A DNA stretch of 64,000 nucleotides from NCBI GenBank assembly GCA_944391745.1, contig CALXUS010000008.1:1-64000 (forward strand). The letters are read 5' to 3'. The stretch comes from an uncultured Clostridia bacterium (GTDB lineage Bacteria; Bacillota; Clostridia; TANB77; CAG-508). The position numbers and the translations under genes are program-made. Shown here one piece after another: positions 46,171 through 56,887 of the stretch (positions are counted from its first letter, which is position 1; each line of letters begins with the position of its first letter). The notes beneath the pieces are model-generated. The model was not told where the DNA came from. It was given only the letters and a program-made list of their open reading frames with translations, and ran no database searches.

Positions 46171-47052
46171 ATGAACAGATATAAGCAGACCAAAATTGCC
46201 GGAATTCTAGGCATTGTAGGAAATATTTTTTTATTAATTATTAAAGCAATAATCGGATTTTTGACTCAAAGTCAAGCTATGATAGCTGATGCTGCTAATA
46301 GTGCAGGTGATATTTTTGCTTCTTTAATGACTTTCATAGGTAATAAGATAGCAAGTGAACCTAAAGATGATACTCATAATATGGGACATGGAAAAGCAGA
46401 ATATATTTTCTCAATGTTTATAAGCTTATCTATGATGGGAATTGCATTAAAGCTTTTATACGATTCAATAATGTCTTTAATTAATCAGGATACCTTTGAA
46501 TTTTCATGGTTCCTTGTAGTAGTATGTTTAGTTACCATTTTAGTGAAATTAGGATTATTTTTATACACTAATTTATTATCTAAAAAATTCGAAAATCTGC
46601 TTTTAGAAGCGAATAAAAAAGATCATAGAAATGACTGTATAATTACTTTTTTTACTTTAATTTCAGTTTTACTAAGCTTAATTAATATATATTGGTTTGA
46701 TAGTGTTGTTGGAATAGGCATTTCTATATGGATTTTCTATTCAGGATTACAAATCTTTATTGAAAGTTTTAATGTTTTAATGGATAAATCATTAAATGAA
46801 GAAGATAAAAAGAAAATAATAGATGTAATAAATAATTATCCTGAAATAAAGAAATATAATCATCTTAATACTACTCCAGTTGGATATAAATATCTAGTTT
46901 CAATAACAATATTTGTTGATGGAAATCTTCCTACTTTTGAAAGCCATGAAATAGCAGATAAATTAGAAAAAGAATTAAATAATCTTCCTTTTATTTATTT
47001 ATCTATTATTCATGTAAATCCAATAGAAATAAATACAGAAAAAAATAAATAA
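46171..47052 (+). CDS. Cation diffusion facilitator (CDF) efflux transporter
   Basis: 293 aa, usual CDF length, about six helices in the N-terminal 205 residues and a ferredoxin-like cytosolic tail (about 210-293). Metal-site motifs MIADAANSAGDIF (helix 2) and KKDHRNDCIITFF (helix 5, HxxxD) and GHGKAEYI are present. It exports divalent metals (Zn, Mn, Fe or Co) by proton exchange; specificity cannot be read. ATG with SD AGGAG. Monocistronic. Confidence 0.93.
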   Translation: MNRYKQTKIAGILGIVGNIFLLIIKAIIGFLTQSQAMIADAANSAGDIFASLMTFIGNKIASEPKDDTHNMGHGKAEYIFSMFISLSMMGIALKLLYDSIMSLINQDTFEFSWFLVVVCLVTILVKLGLFLYTNLLSKKFENLLLEANKKDHRNDCIITFFTLISVLLSLINIYWFDSVVGIGISIWIFYSGLQIFIESFNVLMDKSLNEEDKKKIIDVINNYPEIKKYNHLNTTPVGYKYLVSITIFVDGNLPTFESHEIADKLEKELNNLPFIYLSIIHVNPIEINTEKNK

Positions 47053-47053
47053 T

Positions 47054-47100
47054 AAAAAAAATAGTATATTTTCTAATTAAAGAATTTATACTATTTTTTT
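47054..47100 (+). terminator. Terminator after the CDF gene
   Basis: AAAAAAAATAGTATA with TATACTATTTTTTT, T run at the end; A/T-only but long. Confidence 0.75.
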
Positions 47101-47187
47101 ATTTTTAATAAAAAATAATTATTTTAATTAATTTTAATTGTTTTTTATTCATTTTTAATTAATTTTAATTAATTTTATTATTTTTAA

Positions 47188-49098
47188 TTATAATAAAATA
47201 TAATTATAATTAATATTATTTTTATCTAATATTTCTTTTTCTCTATTAGTACATGTAAATAATATTACTTGATTATCTACTTTACTTAAAAATTCCAGTG
47301 CAGCTTCTAATCTATTATCATCATAGTAAGCAAATGCCTCATCCAATATTATAGGTAATTTTTCATTACTTATTTCATTTAAAATTGATAATCTTAAAGA
47401 TAAATATATTTGCTCTACTGTTCCAATACTTAAAGATTCAGCTGATATATATCTACCATCATTTAATTCAATAGTTATTTTATCATTAATAGATATATTT
47501 TTATATTTTCCATTTGAAATAATATCTATATTTTTAGATAAAGTTTGATTAAACTTTGGTGTAATATTACTTCTCATCTCTTCATAGGCTTCATCTAATA
47601 ATTCTTTAGCTAATTCAAATTCTTTGGCTCTTTTTTCTAATTTAGTCAAATTTTCTTCTTCAATTTCCAATAATTCTTCAGTATGAATTAATTTTTCTAA
47701 TTCTGGATCAATATTATTTCTATCTAATTTTAATTTATGTAGTTCTAATTCAATTTCATTTAATTTTCTTTTATTTGTATTTTTTAATAAGTCAATATTA
47801 TTATTAAATAAATTTGAAATATATTCTTGATCATATATTCCGTTAAAATCATTAATTATTTTTTCTTTATTATTTTTTAAATTATTATTTAATTCTATTT
47901 TAGAATTTTCAATTTCTTTTTTTGTATTCTCATTTGAATTTTCTAACAATTCTATTTGTCCATCTATAACACTCATTTGATTTTTTATTTCATCATTTTC
48001 TGCAATTATTTTATTATTAATTTCCTTAAATTTATTTAATTCTTTTTTATTTTTATTATTTTTAATAAGTAAATAAATAATATATATAGGTAATAATAAA
48101 ATTAATGAAATATTAATTATTAAATTATGTATAAAAATAAAATCTAAAATATTAATTAAAATTAATAAAAATATAATTAAAATATTAATCTTATTTAAAG
48201 ATTTTTTTTCTGGCACTTTTTCTTCTTTTTTTATTTGATTTATTAAATTATCTTTTTTGTTATCTAAATTTTTTATTTTTACTAAATTTTCATTTATTAT
48301 ATTATTTTTTAATTTTATTTTTTCTTCTTCTGATTTTTGGTCTTCTAAAATTTCTGAAATTTTATTTAATAACTTTTCCTTTTCTTTTTCTTCTTCCAAC
48401 TCTCTAGATTTTTCTTTTATATTTTCTTCAATTTTATATCTATTATTTTTCGTTTCATTTATTGTCTGCATGTCAATTTCATATTTTTTTATATTCTCTC
48501 TAGCAATATTAATAGGTCTTTCTTTACTATTCGTCGTACCAACCTCATTCAATAGCCTACTATTTATATTGCTAATTGCCTTCTTATATGATACATCTTC
48601 TACACCACTTTCCGCAAGGTTTGCAACCTTCTGAAGTAGTATTCCTTGAGTAGTATTATCCACTATTACCTCTTTTTGCATAGATATAGCAGTCGCCATG
48701 AATGTATTTTCGTCTACTTTTGTTTGGTCATAAAAGAATTGATTTCCTGTCTTCTTGTCAACTTTAAAATTGTCAGAAATATCCTCTTTTTGATCATTAT
48801 ATATAATTGCATTCTTTTTATTAAAGTCTCTATATATTTCATAAGAATTATTATTATCTAATTTATATTTTATTCTTCCTGAAAATTCTTTTTCATTCCA
48901 AGGTAAATATTTATCATAATCTGAAATTTCACGACCATTTTTATTTTTTGAAATACCGTAAAAACTATTTTTAATATAATTTAATAATGTAGATTTACCA
49001 CTTTCGTTTTTTCCATATATTATATTAAATTTATTTAATTCAATATCTTTATTTTTTAAATTACCATAAGCATTTATTTTTATATTTTCAATTTTCAA
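47188..49098 (-). CDS. SbcC/YhaN-like ABC-type ATPase with coiled coil
   Basis: 636 aa. The N-terminal Walker A is GKNESGKST with the P-loop ATPase start MKIENIKINAYGNLKN. A very long coiled coil (about 175-520) is interrupted by a hydrophobic pair of segments (about 300-345) as in Bacillus YhaN. The C-terminal head has the signature ESLSIGTVEQIYLSLRLS and Walker B LPIILDEAF. With the upstream SbcD-like nuclease it should form an Mre11/Rad50-type complex. It is shorter than SbcC. TTG start with SD GGAGGG. Composition is extremely A/T-rich, rich in Asn, Ile and Lys codons, even against this genome. Confidence 0.87.
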   Translation of the reverse strand: MKIENIKINAYGNLKNKDIELNKFNIIYGKNESGKSTLLNYIKNSFYGISKNKNGREISDYDKYLPWNEKEFSGRIKYKLDNNNSYEIYRDFNKKNAIIYNDQKEDISDNFKVDKKTGNQFFYDQTKVDENTFMATAISMQKEVIVDNTTQGILLQKVANLAESGVEDVSYKKAISNINSRLLNEVGTTNSKERPINIARENIKKYEIDMQTINETKNNRYKIEENIKEKSRELEEEKEKEKLLNKISEILEDQKSEEEKIKLKNNIINENLVKIKNLDNKKDNLINQIKKEEKVPEKKSLNKINILIIFLLILINILDFIFIHNLIINISLILLLPIYIIYLLIKNNKNKKELNKFKEINNKIIAENDEIKNQMSVIDGQIELLENSNENTKKEIENSKIELNNNLKNNKEKIINDFNGIYDQEYISNLFNNNIDLLKNTNKRKLNEIELELHKLKLDRNNIDPELEKLIHTEELLEIEEENLTKLEKRAKEFELAKELLDEAYEEMRSNITPKFNQTLSKNIDIISNGKYKNISINDKITIELNDGRYISAESLSIGTVEQIYLSLRLSILNEISNEKLPIILDEAFAYYDDNRLEAALEFLSKVDNQVILFTCTNREKEILDKNNINYNYILL

Positions 49099-50161
49099 AA
49101 TATTCCCTCCTTTTCTATAGCTACATTTTGTTTTTTATTAAATATGCATTTTTTTCTATTAATTTTAATTATTTTTAATTGTTTAGAATTTATTTATATT
49201 TCTGTCTAATTTATTTTTAATTATTTTGAATTATTTTTATTTATTTCGAATTTATTTTTATTTATTCTAAATTAATTTTTATTTTTTTCTAAATTATTTT
49301 TAATTATTTTGAATTATTTTTATTTATCGTAAATTTATTTTTTATTTAATTTTAATTATTAAAAAATTATTTATATTTATTTTAATTTTATATAAATTTA
49401 TTCTATAATAATTCGATTTTATTTTTAATTTATCTTTTTTATTTTCTTAATTCTTTTTTGTCATTCAGTCATAATCTTATTTTAAGTTTCTTTTGTCTTT
49501 ACTATTAAGTATTTAACTAAGTAAAATTTTATCACTTTTTTTAATTTATGTAAATTTATTTTTAAATTATGGTACTTTATACATGGTTCTTTTTTCAATC
49601 TTCCAAAGTGCCAATTCCTTAAAGGTTTCATCCAATTTTGCCATCAAATTTTACACTTAGTCTTTATAAAATCTACTAATATTTTAGCTTTACTATTATT
49701 TGTTTCAAGATTCGTTCCGATTTTTTATGAAGAATTTTAGTCCATAAGACAACTTTTCACTTTTCTGCCGTTTTTTCGTTCTTTTTTATTTATTTTATTT
49801 TTTTCATAATACAATTATATCATTTTTTATTTTTTTCTATTTTTTTAAAATTAATAAAAAAATAATGAACAAATACGTTGAATTTTCTTTGTCATTTTGA
49901 CTTAGTGTATTTATTGATTTATTTTTTATAAAATTATTAAAAAATATTTGTTTTTTTTACATTAAAAAAATTATAAAAATAAAATTAGTTTTTTTATTTA
50001 ATAATTATTTTATTTAATATTTATTATTTTAATTATTTATTTTTTATTTTTTTAATTATTTTTTAATTATTATTTAATTTATTTTTAATTAATAATTAAT
50101 TATTTTTTTATTTATTTAATTTTTTATTTTATTTTTATTTTAAAAATATTAATAAAATTAT
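49099..50161. repeat. 1.06-kb extremely AT-rich low-complexity spacer
   Basis: No gene, RNA or promoter found. It is built from degenerate TTTTTAATTATTTT/ATTTATTTT words. A 34-bp exact direct repeat occurs at 49211-49244 and 49294-49327, with related 20-22-bp units between them (about 49205-49350). The last 180 bp (about 49980-50160) is almost pure A/T. It separates sbcD-like and sbcC-like genes that are normally adjacent. Confidence 0.8.
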
Positions 50162-51202
50162 TTATTTATTTTTTTCTAATGCTTGTTCAACTATTTCCAA
50201 TACATTTTCATAAGTTTCTTCGTCTATTAATCCTTGATTTTTCCTTTCATTTAGCCTTTTGAAGAATATTCCTTTTAATGTTGTATTATTTTCTTTTAAG
50301 TCGATTTTAACCTTCGTCTTATTTTTGATTTTAAGCACGTTTTTATTTATTAGCCTTATGTTTATATTAATTGGAAAATTTCGATGCCCTATTAAGGCAA
50401 TTTCGAAGAGCTGATTTTTTCCATTGAAATTATTTATTTTTTCTATCAATTCTTCTTCAGAATATATATCACTTACATCGACTTCTGTCTTAACAAATTC
50501 CCAATCATCTACCTTAACAAAATTAGTCTCTAAGTGTTTATCTTCTATATTTCCAACTATCATACCATGCTCGCCTAATTCATCAAATCCTAATGATATT
50601 AATGACCCTGGATATACAATATTCGTTTTATTATCTCTTTTATGAATATGTCCTAAAGCTACATAATCAAAGCCTTTGCTTTTTAATTCATTTAAATTAA
50701 TTGGATTATATGAAGATTCACCTAAATCACCATGAGTAATTAGTATATTTACTTTGTTAGGCTCATCTATTGATATATCTTTTAGCTGATTTTCGTTCAT
50801 TTTAAAGTTGTTAAACCCATAACCATAAATATTTACACCATTTTCTTCCACTTTTTCTACAATATTTGTGAATATCTTAACATTTTTACTCCATGTATAA
50901 TTGGCATAAAATGAATTTTTTATATATGGATCATGGTTTCCTGGTGCTATAAATATTTTCGTTTCTGGTATTTCTTTAAATAAGTTATTTAGAAAGCTTA
51001 TACTACTTTCTCTAACATAATCTTGGTCATATAAATCACCACTAATAAAAAAGTAATCAATATTATTGTTTTTTATATAATCTATTACTTTTTTTAAAGC
51101 ATTTCTTTGCTCTAATCTTCTTTCTACTCCTAAATCAGCTCTATCACTAATTGTTTTAAAAGGAGTATCTAAATGTACATCTGCTATATGCACGAATTTC
51201 AT
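50162..51202 (-). CDS. SbcD/Mre11-like DNA repair exonuclease
   Basis: 346 aa calcineurin-type phosphoesterase. Metal-site motifs: FVHIADVHLD, FFISGDLYDQD, IAPGNHDPY, ILITHGDLG and VALGHIHKRD. This is the Mre11/SbcD (YhaO-like) nuclease that acts with an SbcC-type ATPase on DNA ends and hairpins. I start at ATG 51202, with SD GAGG, instead of a GTG three codons upstream. Promoter TTGCGA (51250-51245), 17 bp, TATAAA (51227-51222). Confidence 0.93.
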   Translation of the reverse strand: MKFVHIADVHLDTPFKTISDRADLGVERRLEQRNALKKVIDYIKNNNIDYFFISGDLYDQDYVRESSISFLNNLFKEIPETKIFIAPGNHDPYIKNSFYANYTWSKNVKIFTNIVEKVEENGVNIYGYGFNNFKMNENQLKDISIDEPNKVNILITHGDLGESSYNPINLNELKSKGFDYVALGHIHKRDNKTNIVYPGSLISLGFDELGEHGMIVGNIEDKHLETNFVKVDDWEFVKTEVDVSDIYSEEELIEKINNFNGKNQLFEIALIGHRNFPININIRLINKNVLKIKNKTKVKIDLKENNTTLKGIFFKRLNERKNQGLIDEETYENVLEIVEQALEKNK

Positions 51203-51258
51203 TTTTCTCACCTCATAAATATTTATAACATATCAAACAAATTTTCGCAATACTTTTC

Positions 51259-51292
51259 AAAAAAAAAAGTATAAGCGAATAAGCTTATACTT
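51259..51292 (-). terminator. Terminator ending the fab/acc-folC operon
   Basis: AAGTATAAGC pairs with GCTTATACTT, followed by about ten T on the minus strand; it overlaps the folC stop codon. Confidence 0.85.
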
Positions 51293-52559
51293 CATTTATA
51301 TAATTTATTACATCTCCATAAATATAGAATGAACCAATTATAAAAACAATTCTATCTTTATATTTTTCTTTAATATCAATTATTGCTTCTTTAAGTTCAG
51401 CTGCATATAAATTGTTATTATTTGAATCGTTTTTTGCAATATTTAATAGTTCAGATTTATCAACATATAGGTTATTATCATTTCCGGTTGTAAAAATAAA
51501 TATTGATTCGGTATCTTTTACTAATTCTTTAATAATAGTATTATAATCCTTTGTTTTTAAAATAGATATGACATATACCTTTTTATTATTCTTATAATAC
51601 ATATTTACATTATTTTTAAAATTAATTATTGCTGGCTCATTATGGCATCCATCATATATTATTGTTGGATTATCATATATTTTTTCAAATCTTCCTTTAT
51701 GAACAACTGTTCTCAAGGCTTTTTTTACTGCAATATCTGAAATATTATATGCTTTCTCTCTTAGTATATTTACACATTCTAAGCAAATTGCAGCATTATA
51801 AATTTGCCTTTTTCCTTTTAAATTAATCTTTATATTTTTAAAATTTCTAAAGTCGAAATTTTGAAAATCATTATCAAATTTATAGTTAGTTATCTCATTT
51901 TCTGTAATTCCATGATATCTTGTATTCTGCTCTTTGCAAGTATTTTTTATAATTTCGTTTACATTTTCACCTTGCTCTAGAAATACTGTATCGGTATTAG
52001 GCTTAATAATTCCAGCTTTTTGTTTTGCTATATCTTCTAAAGTATTTCCTAATATATTTATGTGGTCATATCCAATACTAGTTATTATAGAAATCATCGA
52101 ATTAACTATATTTGTACAGTCATATAATCCACCCAAGCCTGTTTCTAAAACAACAAAATCACATTTTTTTAAATAAAAATATAATAATGCCATTGTAGTT
52201 TCTAGTTCAAATAGTGTAATTTTCATTGTATTCTCGCCATTATATTTATCAATTAATGGAATCAACTTATTTATTAAATCTTCCATTTCTTGATCTGTAA
52301 TTACCTTATTATTTACACTTATTCTTTCATTATATCTAATTAAATGCGGACTAATAAATTTTCCTACTTTATAACCTGCATTAATTAATATATTTGTTAA
52401 CATCTCTGCACAGCTGCCTTTTCCATTTGTTCCAGCTATATGCAATATTTTCAAGTTTCTATCTGGATATCCTAGATTTTCCATAAAATAATGCATTGCT
52501 TTTAAGGATGGATTTTTTGTACCTCTGAAAAAATTTGATAAATACTTTTGTACATCCAT
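51285..52559 (-). CDS. folC: Folylpolyglutamate/dihydrofolate synthase
   Basis: 424 aa, usual FolC length. Mur-ligase-fold ATPase: P-loop IAGTNGKGSCAEM, ETGLGGLYDCTN, GYDHINILGNTLEDIAKQKAGI and a C-terminal ligase domain (about 300-424) with YDGCHNEPA. It adds dihydropteroate-linked glutamates and lengthens folate tails. Last gene of the fab/acc operon, 14 bp after fabI. ATG with SD AAAGGAA. Confidence 0.95.
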   Translation of the reverse strand: MDVQKYLSNFFRGTKNPSLKAMHYFMENLGYPDRNLKILHIAGTNGKGSCAEMLTNILINAGYKVGKFISPHLIRYNERISVNNKVITDQEMEDLINKLIPLIDKYNGENTMKITLFELETTMALLYFYLKKCDFVVLETGLGGLYDCTNIVNSMISIITSIGYDHINILGNTLEDIAKQKAGIIKPNTDTVFLEQGENVNEIIKNTCKEQNTRYHGITENEITNYKFDNDFQNFDFRNFKNIKINLKGKRQIYNAAICLECVNILREKAYNISDIAVKKALRTVVHKGRFEKIYDNPTIIYDGCHNEPAIINFKNNVNMYYKNNKKVYVISILKTKDYNTIIKELVKDTESIFIFTTGNDNNLYVDKSELLNIAKNDSNNNNLYAAELKEAIIDIKEKYKDRIVFIIGSFYIYGDVINYINEV

Positions 52560-52573
52560 ATTATAATTTCCTT

Positions 52574-53341
52574 TTATACACCTACAGATGAAAATCCAGA
52601 ATCAGCATGAATTATTTCACCTGTTATGGCTGATGCCATATCACTAAATAAGAATGTAGCAACATTTCCTATATCATCGATTGTAACATTTCTATGTAAT
52701 GGTGCTCTTTCTTCAACAACATCTAGTATTGAATTAAAGTCTTTTATTCCTTTTGCTGATAATGTTTTAATTGGTCCAGCAGATATTGTATTTATTCTCA
52801 TTCCTTTTTTGCCTAAGTCCTTTGCTAAATATCTTACAGAAGCTTCTAATGCTGCTTTTGCTGCTCCCATTACATTATATCCTTCTATTGATTTTTCTGA
52901 ACCATAATATGTAAGGGCTACTATGCTTGCATTTTCATTTAGCATATCTAATTGCATTGCACATCTACAAATAGCTACCAATGAATAACTACTTACATCC
53001 ATAGCATGTGCATAACCTTCTCTTGAAGTTAATATAAAATCATTTCTTAAATCATCTGTATAAGCATGTGCTATACTGTGTAATATTCCATCAAGCTTTC
53101 CATAATCTTTTTTTATTTGTTCGAAACATTTCTCTATTTCTTCATCACTTGAAACATCACACTTATATCCTTTAGCGCCTTTTAATTCCTCTGTAAGCTT
53201 ATCCATTTTTTCTTGGTCTCCATCATTGTATGTATATAATACCTTTGCACCATTTTCATAAGCTTTTCTAATGACACCCCATGAAATGCTCCACTTATTT
53301 CTTAATCCCATTACTAAAATAACTTTATCCTTTAATATCAT
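52574..53341 (-). CDS. fabI: Enoyl-[acyl-carrier-protein] reductase (NADH)
   Basis: 255 aa FabI-type short-chain dehydrogenase. Nucleotide-binding [12 protein letters not shown], the Y-x6-K catalytic pair in YNVMGAAK and the [15 protein letters not shown] segment. It performs the last step of each elongation cycle and is the triclosan-target type; many Clostridia use FabK. ATG 53341, SD AAAGGG; an in-frame GTG three codons upstream overlaps the SD. It overlaps the accA stop by 17 nt, so translation is probably coupled. Confidence 0.94.
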   Translation of the reverse strand: MILKDKVILVMGLRNKWSISWGVIRKAYENGAKVLYTYNDGDQEKMDKLTEELKGAKGYKCDVSSDEEIEKCFEQIKKDYGKLDGILHSIAHAYTDDLRNDFILTSREGYAHAMDVSSYSLVAICRCAMQLDMLNENASIVALTYYGSEKSIEGYNVMGAAKAALEASVRYLAKDLGKKGMRINTISAGPIKTLSAKGIKDFNSILDVVEERAPLHRNVTIDDIGNVATFLFSDMASAITGEIIHADSGFSSVGV

Positions 53342-54119
53342 TTTCTTCACCCTTTCCTATCTTTCTATATTTTTGATATCTATTTTCTACTAACTTAGAC
53401 TTATCTAAGCTTAATAGTTCTTTCAAATTTTTAGAAATTGCCTTTTTAGTATTATTAAAAATATCTTCTTCTTTTATTATTTCATCAACAATTCCTAGTT
53501 TTTTCAAATCTTTAGCTGTAATTTTCATCTCTTTAGCAGCCTTTTTATATAAGCTAGAGTCTTTATATAAAATACTAGCAAAACCTTCTGGAGATAATAC
53601 TGAATATATTGAATTTTCAAGCATTAGTATTCTATCACCAACACCTACAGCTAGTGCTCCTCCACTTGAGCCTTCACCAATTACTACACAAATTATTGGT
53701 ACTTCTAGACTAGACATTTCTAAAAGATTCCTTGCTATTGCCTCTCCTTGTCCTCTCTCTTCTGCACCAAGTCCAGGATAAGCTCCCGGTGTATCTATAA
53801 AAGTAATTATTGGTCTATTAAACTTTTCTGCTTGTTTCATTAATCTTAAAGCTTTTCTATATCCCTCTGGATTTGGCATTCCAAAGTTTCTTTCCATATT
53901 TTCTTTTGTAGACTTACCTTTCTGTTCACCTATTACAGTAACAGGTATATTCTCGAAAGTTGCTATACCACCTATAATTGCTTTATCATCACTAAATAAT
54001 CTATCACCATGCATTTCCATAAAATCATCAAACAAATTATTAATATAATCTAAAGCTTTAGGTCTATCAGCTTTTCTAGCTTCAAGAACTCTATCCCATT
54101 CTTCAATCTTTTTTGCCAT
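53325..54119 (-). CDS. accA: Acetyl-CoA carboxylase carboxyltransferase subunit alpha
   Basis: 264 aa. Crotonase-fold CT-alpha: the [21 protein letters not shown] start, [26 protein letters not shown] and [17 protein letters not shown]. It moves CO2 from carboxybiotin to acetyl-CoA with AccD. Slightly short at the N-terminus compared with proteobacterial AccA, as in many Firmicutes. ATG with SD AAGGAAG. Confidence 0.96.
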   Translation of the reverse strand: MAKKIEEWDRVLEARKADRPKALDYINNLFDDFMEMHGDRLFSDDKAIIGGIATFENIPVTVIGEQKGKSTKENMERNFGMPNPEGYRKALRLMKQAEKFNRPIITFIDTPGAYPGLGAEERGQGEAIARNLLEMSSLEVPIICVVIGEGSSGGALAVGVGDRILMLENSIYSVLSPEGFASILYKDSSLYKKAAKEMKITAKDLKKLGIVDEIIKEEDIFNNTKKAISKNLKELLSLDKSKLVENRYQKYRKIGKGEENDIKG

Positions 54120-54164
54120 TTTTAATCTTCCTTTACTTCTTTTTCATATTATTTTTTCAGTTTT

Positions 54165-54194
54165 GGACGGTCACTTTTTATTTTAAGACCGCCC
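54165..54194. other. Hairpin between accD and accA
   Basis: GGACGGTC pairs with GACCGCCC (one mismatch) around a 14-nt A/T loop, an unusually GC-rich stem for this genome. There is no T tail on the minus strand, so it is not a standard terminator; role unknown. Confidence 0.4.
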
Positions 54195-54205
54195 CGGATT
54201 GAAAA

Positions 54206-55048
54206 TTATAAACTATGTAATTTTAAAATTTTGTATATTTCGTTTTTCATTTCTTTTCTTTCTACTATTCTGTCAATAAATCCATGTTCTAATAAAAATT
54301 CTGATCTTTGAAATCCTTCTGGTAATTTTTGTTTAATAGTTTGTTCAATTACTCTTGGTCCAGCAAATCCAATTAAAGCTCCTGGTTCTGCTAAAATAAT
54401 ATCGCCCAAACTTGCAAAGCTTGCTGTAACACCACCAGTAGTAGGATCTGTTAATACACTTATATATAATAATCCAGCTTTATTTAATTTTGAAATTGCT
54501 GCAGATGTTTTCGCCATCTGCATTAAAGAAACCATTCCTTCTTGCATTCTAGCTCCACCTGAGGCACAAAATATTATTACTGGTAATCTTTTTTCTATAG
54601 CTTTTTCCACTAATCTTGTTATTTTTTCGCCGACAACTTCTCCCATACTACCCATCAAAAAGTTTCCGTCCATAACAGCTATTGCTACTGATATACCATT
54701 AATTTTTCCAATACCAGTTCTTACAGCTTCTTTAATTTTTGTTTTTTCTTCTAACAAATTTATTTTTTGTAAATATCCTTCAAACCCTATTGGATCAGTA
54801 GTATGTAAATTTGCGTCCATCTCTTCAAAAGTTCCATCATCAATAATTTGAGCGATTCTTCTTCTAGAAGATAGTCTAAAATGCTTTCCACAATTTGGGC
54901 ATACACTATAATTTGCTCTAACATCTTCTTTATATAAAATTTCTTTACAGTTATCACATTTAATCCATTTTCCAACCATCATATCAGATGCTTTTGTATT
55001 CGCTTTTGTATCTGTAACTGTAACTTTTTTAATTTTATCTATAACCAT
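54206..55048 (-). CDS. accD: Acetyl-CoA carboxylase carboxyltransferase subunit beta
   Basis: 280 aa. The N-terminal zinc finger [13 protein letters not shown]...CPNCGKHF (about 33-55) binds mRNA/DNA and stabilises the heterotetramer; the CT domain contains [12 protein letters not shown] and [13 protein letters not shown] start at ATG 55048, SD GAGAGG; the TTG five codons up lies in the SD. It partners AccA downstream. Confidence 0.95.
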   Translation of the reverse strand: MVIDKIKKVTVTDTKANTKASDMMVGKWIKCDNCKEILYKEDVRANYSVCPNCGKHFRLSSRRRIAQIIDDGTFEEMDANLHTTDPIGFEGYLQKINLLEEKTKIKEAVRTGIGKINGISVAIAVMDGNFLMGSMGEVVGEKITRLVEKAIEKRLPVIIFCASGGARMQEGMVSLMQMAKTSAAISKLNKAGLLYISVLTDPTTGGVTASFASLGDIILAEPGALIGFAGPRVIEQTIKQKLPEGFQRSEFLLEHGFIDRIVERKEMKNEIYKILKLHSL

Positions 55049-55077
55049 TGCTTTTCCTCTCAATCATAAGCTTTATT

Positions 55078-56406
55078 CTATTTTATAAATGAAGTATCAT
55101 AATCATTTTTTATAAATTCTGGATTTTCTAATATTTTGTATAAAAAGTCTATATTCGTTATTATTCCATCTATTACTAATTCTCCTAATGCACTTTTCAT
55201 CTTATTTATACATTCTTCACGATCTTTTCCATGTACTATTAACTTTGCTATCATTGAATCATAATTTGGTGGAATTACATAGTCTTGATAAATAGCTGTA
55301 TCTATTCTTATACCATTTCCTCCAGGTAAATGTAGTCCTGTAATTTTTCCTGGACAAGGCATAAAATTTTTATCAGGATTTTCTGCATTTATTCTGCACT
55401 CTATACTATGTCCTTTTATGTGTAAATCGGTAACTTCTTTTGATAATTTCTTTCCTGCTGCAATATTTATTTGTTCTTTTACTAAATCAACTCCTGTTAC
55501 CATTTCTGTAACTGGATGTTCTACCTGAAGTCTTGTATTCATTTCCATAAAGTAAAAGTTTCCAGCCTTATCAACTAAATATTCAATAGTTCCAGCATTT
55601 GTATATCCTATTTTTTCTATAGCCTTTACTGAAACCTTCTCCATCTTCTGTCTTAGTTTTTCATCTATATAATCTGATGGACTTTCCTCTAGCATCTTTT
55701 GATTTTTCCTTTGTACTGTGCAATCCCTATCTCCTAAATGAGCTACATTTCCATGCTTATCTGCAATTACTTGTATTTCTATATGTCTAGGATTTTTAAT
55801 ATACTTTTCTATATAAATGCTATCATCATTAAATGCTGATTTAGCTTCAGCTCTTATAACATCATAATATCTTGAAAGCTCTTCTTCACTATTAGCTATT
55901 CTGATGCCTTTTCCTCCGCCACCACTTACAGCTTTCATGATTACAGGATATCCTATTTTTGCTGCTATTTCTTTAGCACCTTGTAGTGATTCAACATTTC
56001 CTTCTGAACCCTCAACAACAGGAACTCCTGCTTTTTTCATAGTTTCTTTAGCCTTTGATTTGTTTCCCATAAGTTCAATTAATTCATAAGATGGTCCTAT
56101 ATAATTTATACCCATTTCACTGCACATTTTAGCGAATGCAACATTTTCAGATAAAAATCCGTATCCTGGATGTATACTATCAGCACCAGTCAAACAACAA
56201 GCTTCTAATATAGCTTTAACATTTAAGTAACTTTTTTGAGATGGCGCTGGACCTATACAAACAGCTTGATCAGCTAACTTTACATGTAAAGCATTTTTAT
56301 CCGCTTCTGAGTATACAGCTACAGTAGCTATTCCCATTTCTCTACAAGCTCTAATTATTCTTACTGCTATTTCTCCTCTGTTAGCAATTAAAATTTTTCT
56401 AATCAT
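55078..56406 (-). CDS. accC: Biotin carboxylase
   Basis: 442 aa. ATP-grasp enzyme that carboxylates the biotin on AccB. N-terminal KILIANRGEIAVRIIRACREMGI, glycine loop GGGGKGIRI, ADKHGNVAHLGDRDC, EMNTRLQVEHPVTEM and the C-terminal ECRINAE. Full length. ATG with SD GAGGAG. Confidence 0.97.
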   Translation of the reverse strand: MIRKILIANRGEIAVRIIRACREMGIATVAVYSEADKNALHVKLADQAVCIGPAPSQKSYLNVKAILEACCLTGADSIHPGYGFLSENVAFAKMCSEMGINYIGPSYELIELMGNKSKAKETMKKAGVPVVEGSEGNVESLQGAKEIAAKIGYPVIMKAVSGGGGKGIRIANSEEELSRYYDVIRAEAKSAFNDDSIYIEKYIKNPRHIEIQVIADKHGNVAHLGDRDCTVQRKNQKMLEESPSDYIDEKLRQKMEKVSVKAIEKIGYTNAGTIEYLVDKAGNFYFMEMNTRLQVEHPVTEMVTGVDLVKEQINIAAGKKLSKEVTDLHIKGHSIECRINAENPDKNFMPCPGKITGLHLPGGNGIRIDTAIYQDYVIPPNYDSMIAKLIVHGKDREECINKMKSALGELVIDGIITNIDFLYKILENPEFIKNDYDTSFIK

Positions 56407-56432
56407 TTGAACTCCTCTTTAATAAAATATTT

Positions 56433-56858
56433 TTAGTCTACTATTGCAAATGTTAATTCACCTTTACAAGCTACTTTTCCATCAACAGTTGCAACCGCTT
56501 CTCCAATCCCTATTGGACCTTTTTGTTTAATTATTTTAACTTCTAATTTTAAAGTATCCCCTGGAAGAACTTGTTTTTTAAATCTTAGTTTATCTATGCC
56601 TCCAAACAAAGCATTTTTCCCTTTATTTTCTTCTTTAGATAAAATTGCAACTGCTCCAGTTTGTGCTAAAGCCTCTACAATTAGTACCCCTGGCATTATT
56701 GGATTACCTGGAAAATGTCCTGCAAAATGTGGCTCATTAATGCATACATTTTTATAAGCTATTGCACTTTCTCCAGGAACATAGTCCTCTACTTTATCTA
56801 TCATTAAAAAAGGTGCTCTTTGAGGTATAATTTTCATTATTCCATTAATATCTAACAT
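56433..56858 (-). CDS. fabZ: 3-hydroxyacyl-ACP dehydratase FabZ
   Basis: 141 aa hot-dog fold. The catalytic His in [13 protein letters not shown] and Glu in [10 protein letters not shown] are present. It dehydrates 3-hydroxyacyl-ACP in every cycle. ATG with SD AGAGGA. It lies between accB and accC as in other Clostridia. Confidence 0.97.
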   Translation of the reverse strand: MLDINGIMKIIPQRAPFLMIDKVEDYVPGESAIAYKNVCINEPHFAGHFPGNPIMPGVLIVEALAQTGAVAILSKEENKGKNALFGGIDKLRFKKQVLPGDTLKLEVKIIKQKGPIGIGEAVATVDGKVACKGELTFAIVD

Positions 56859-56887
56859 AATTGTCCTCTTTCCATATTTTATTATAT

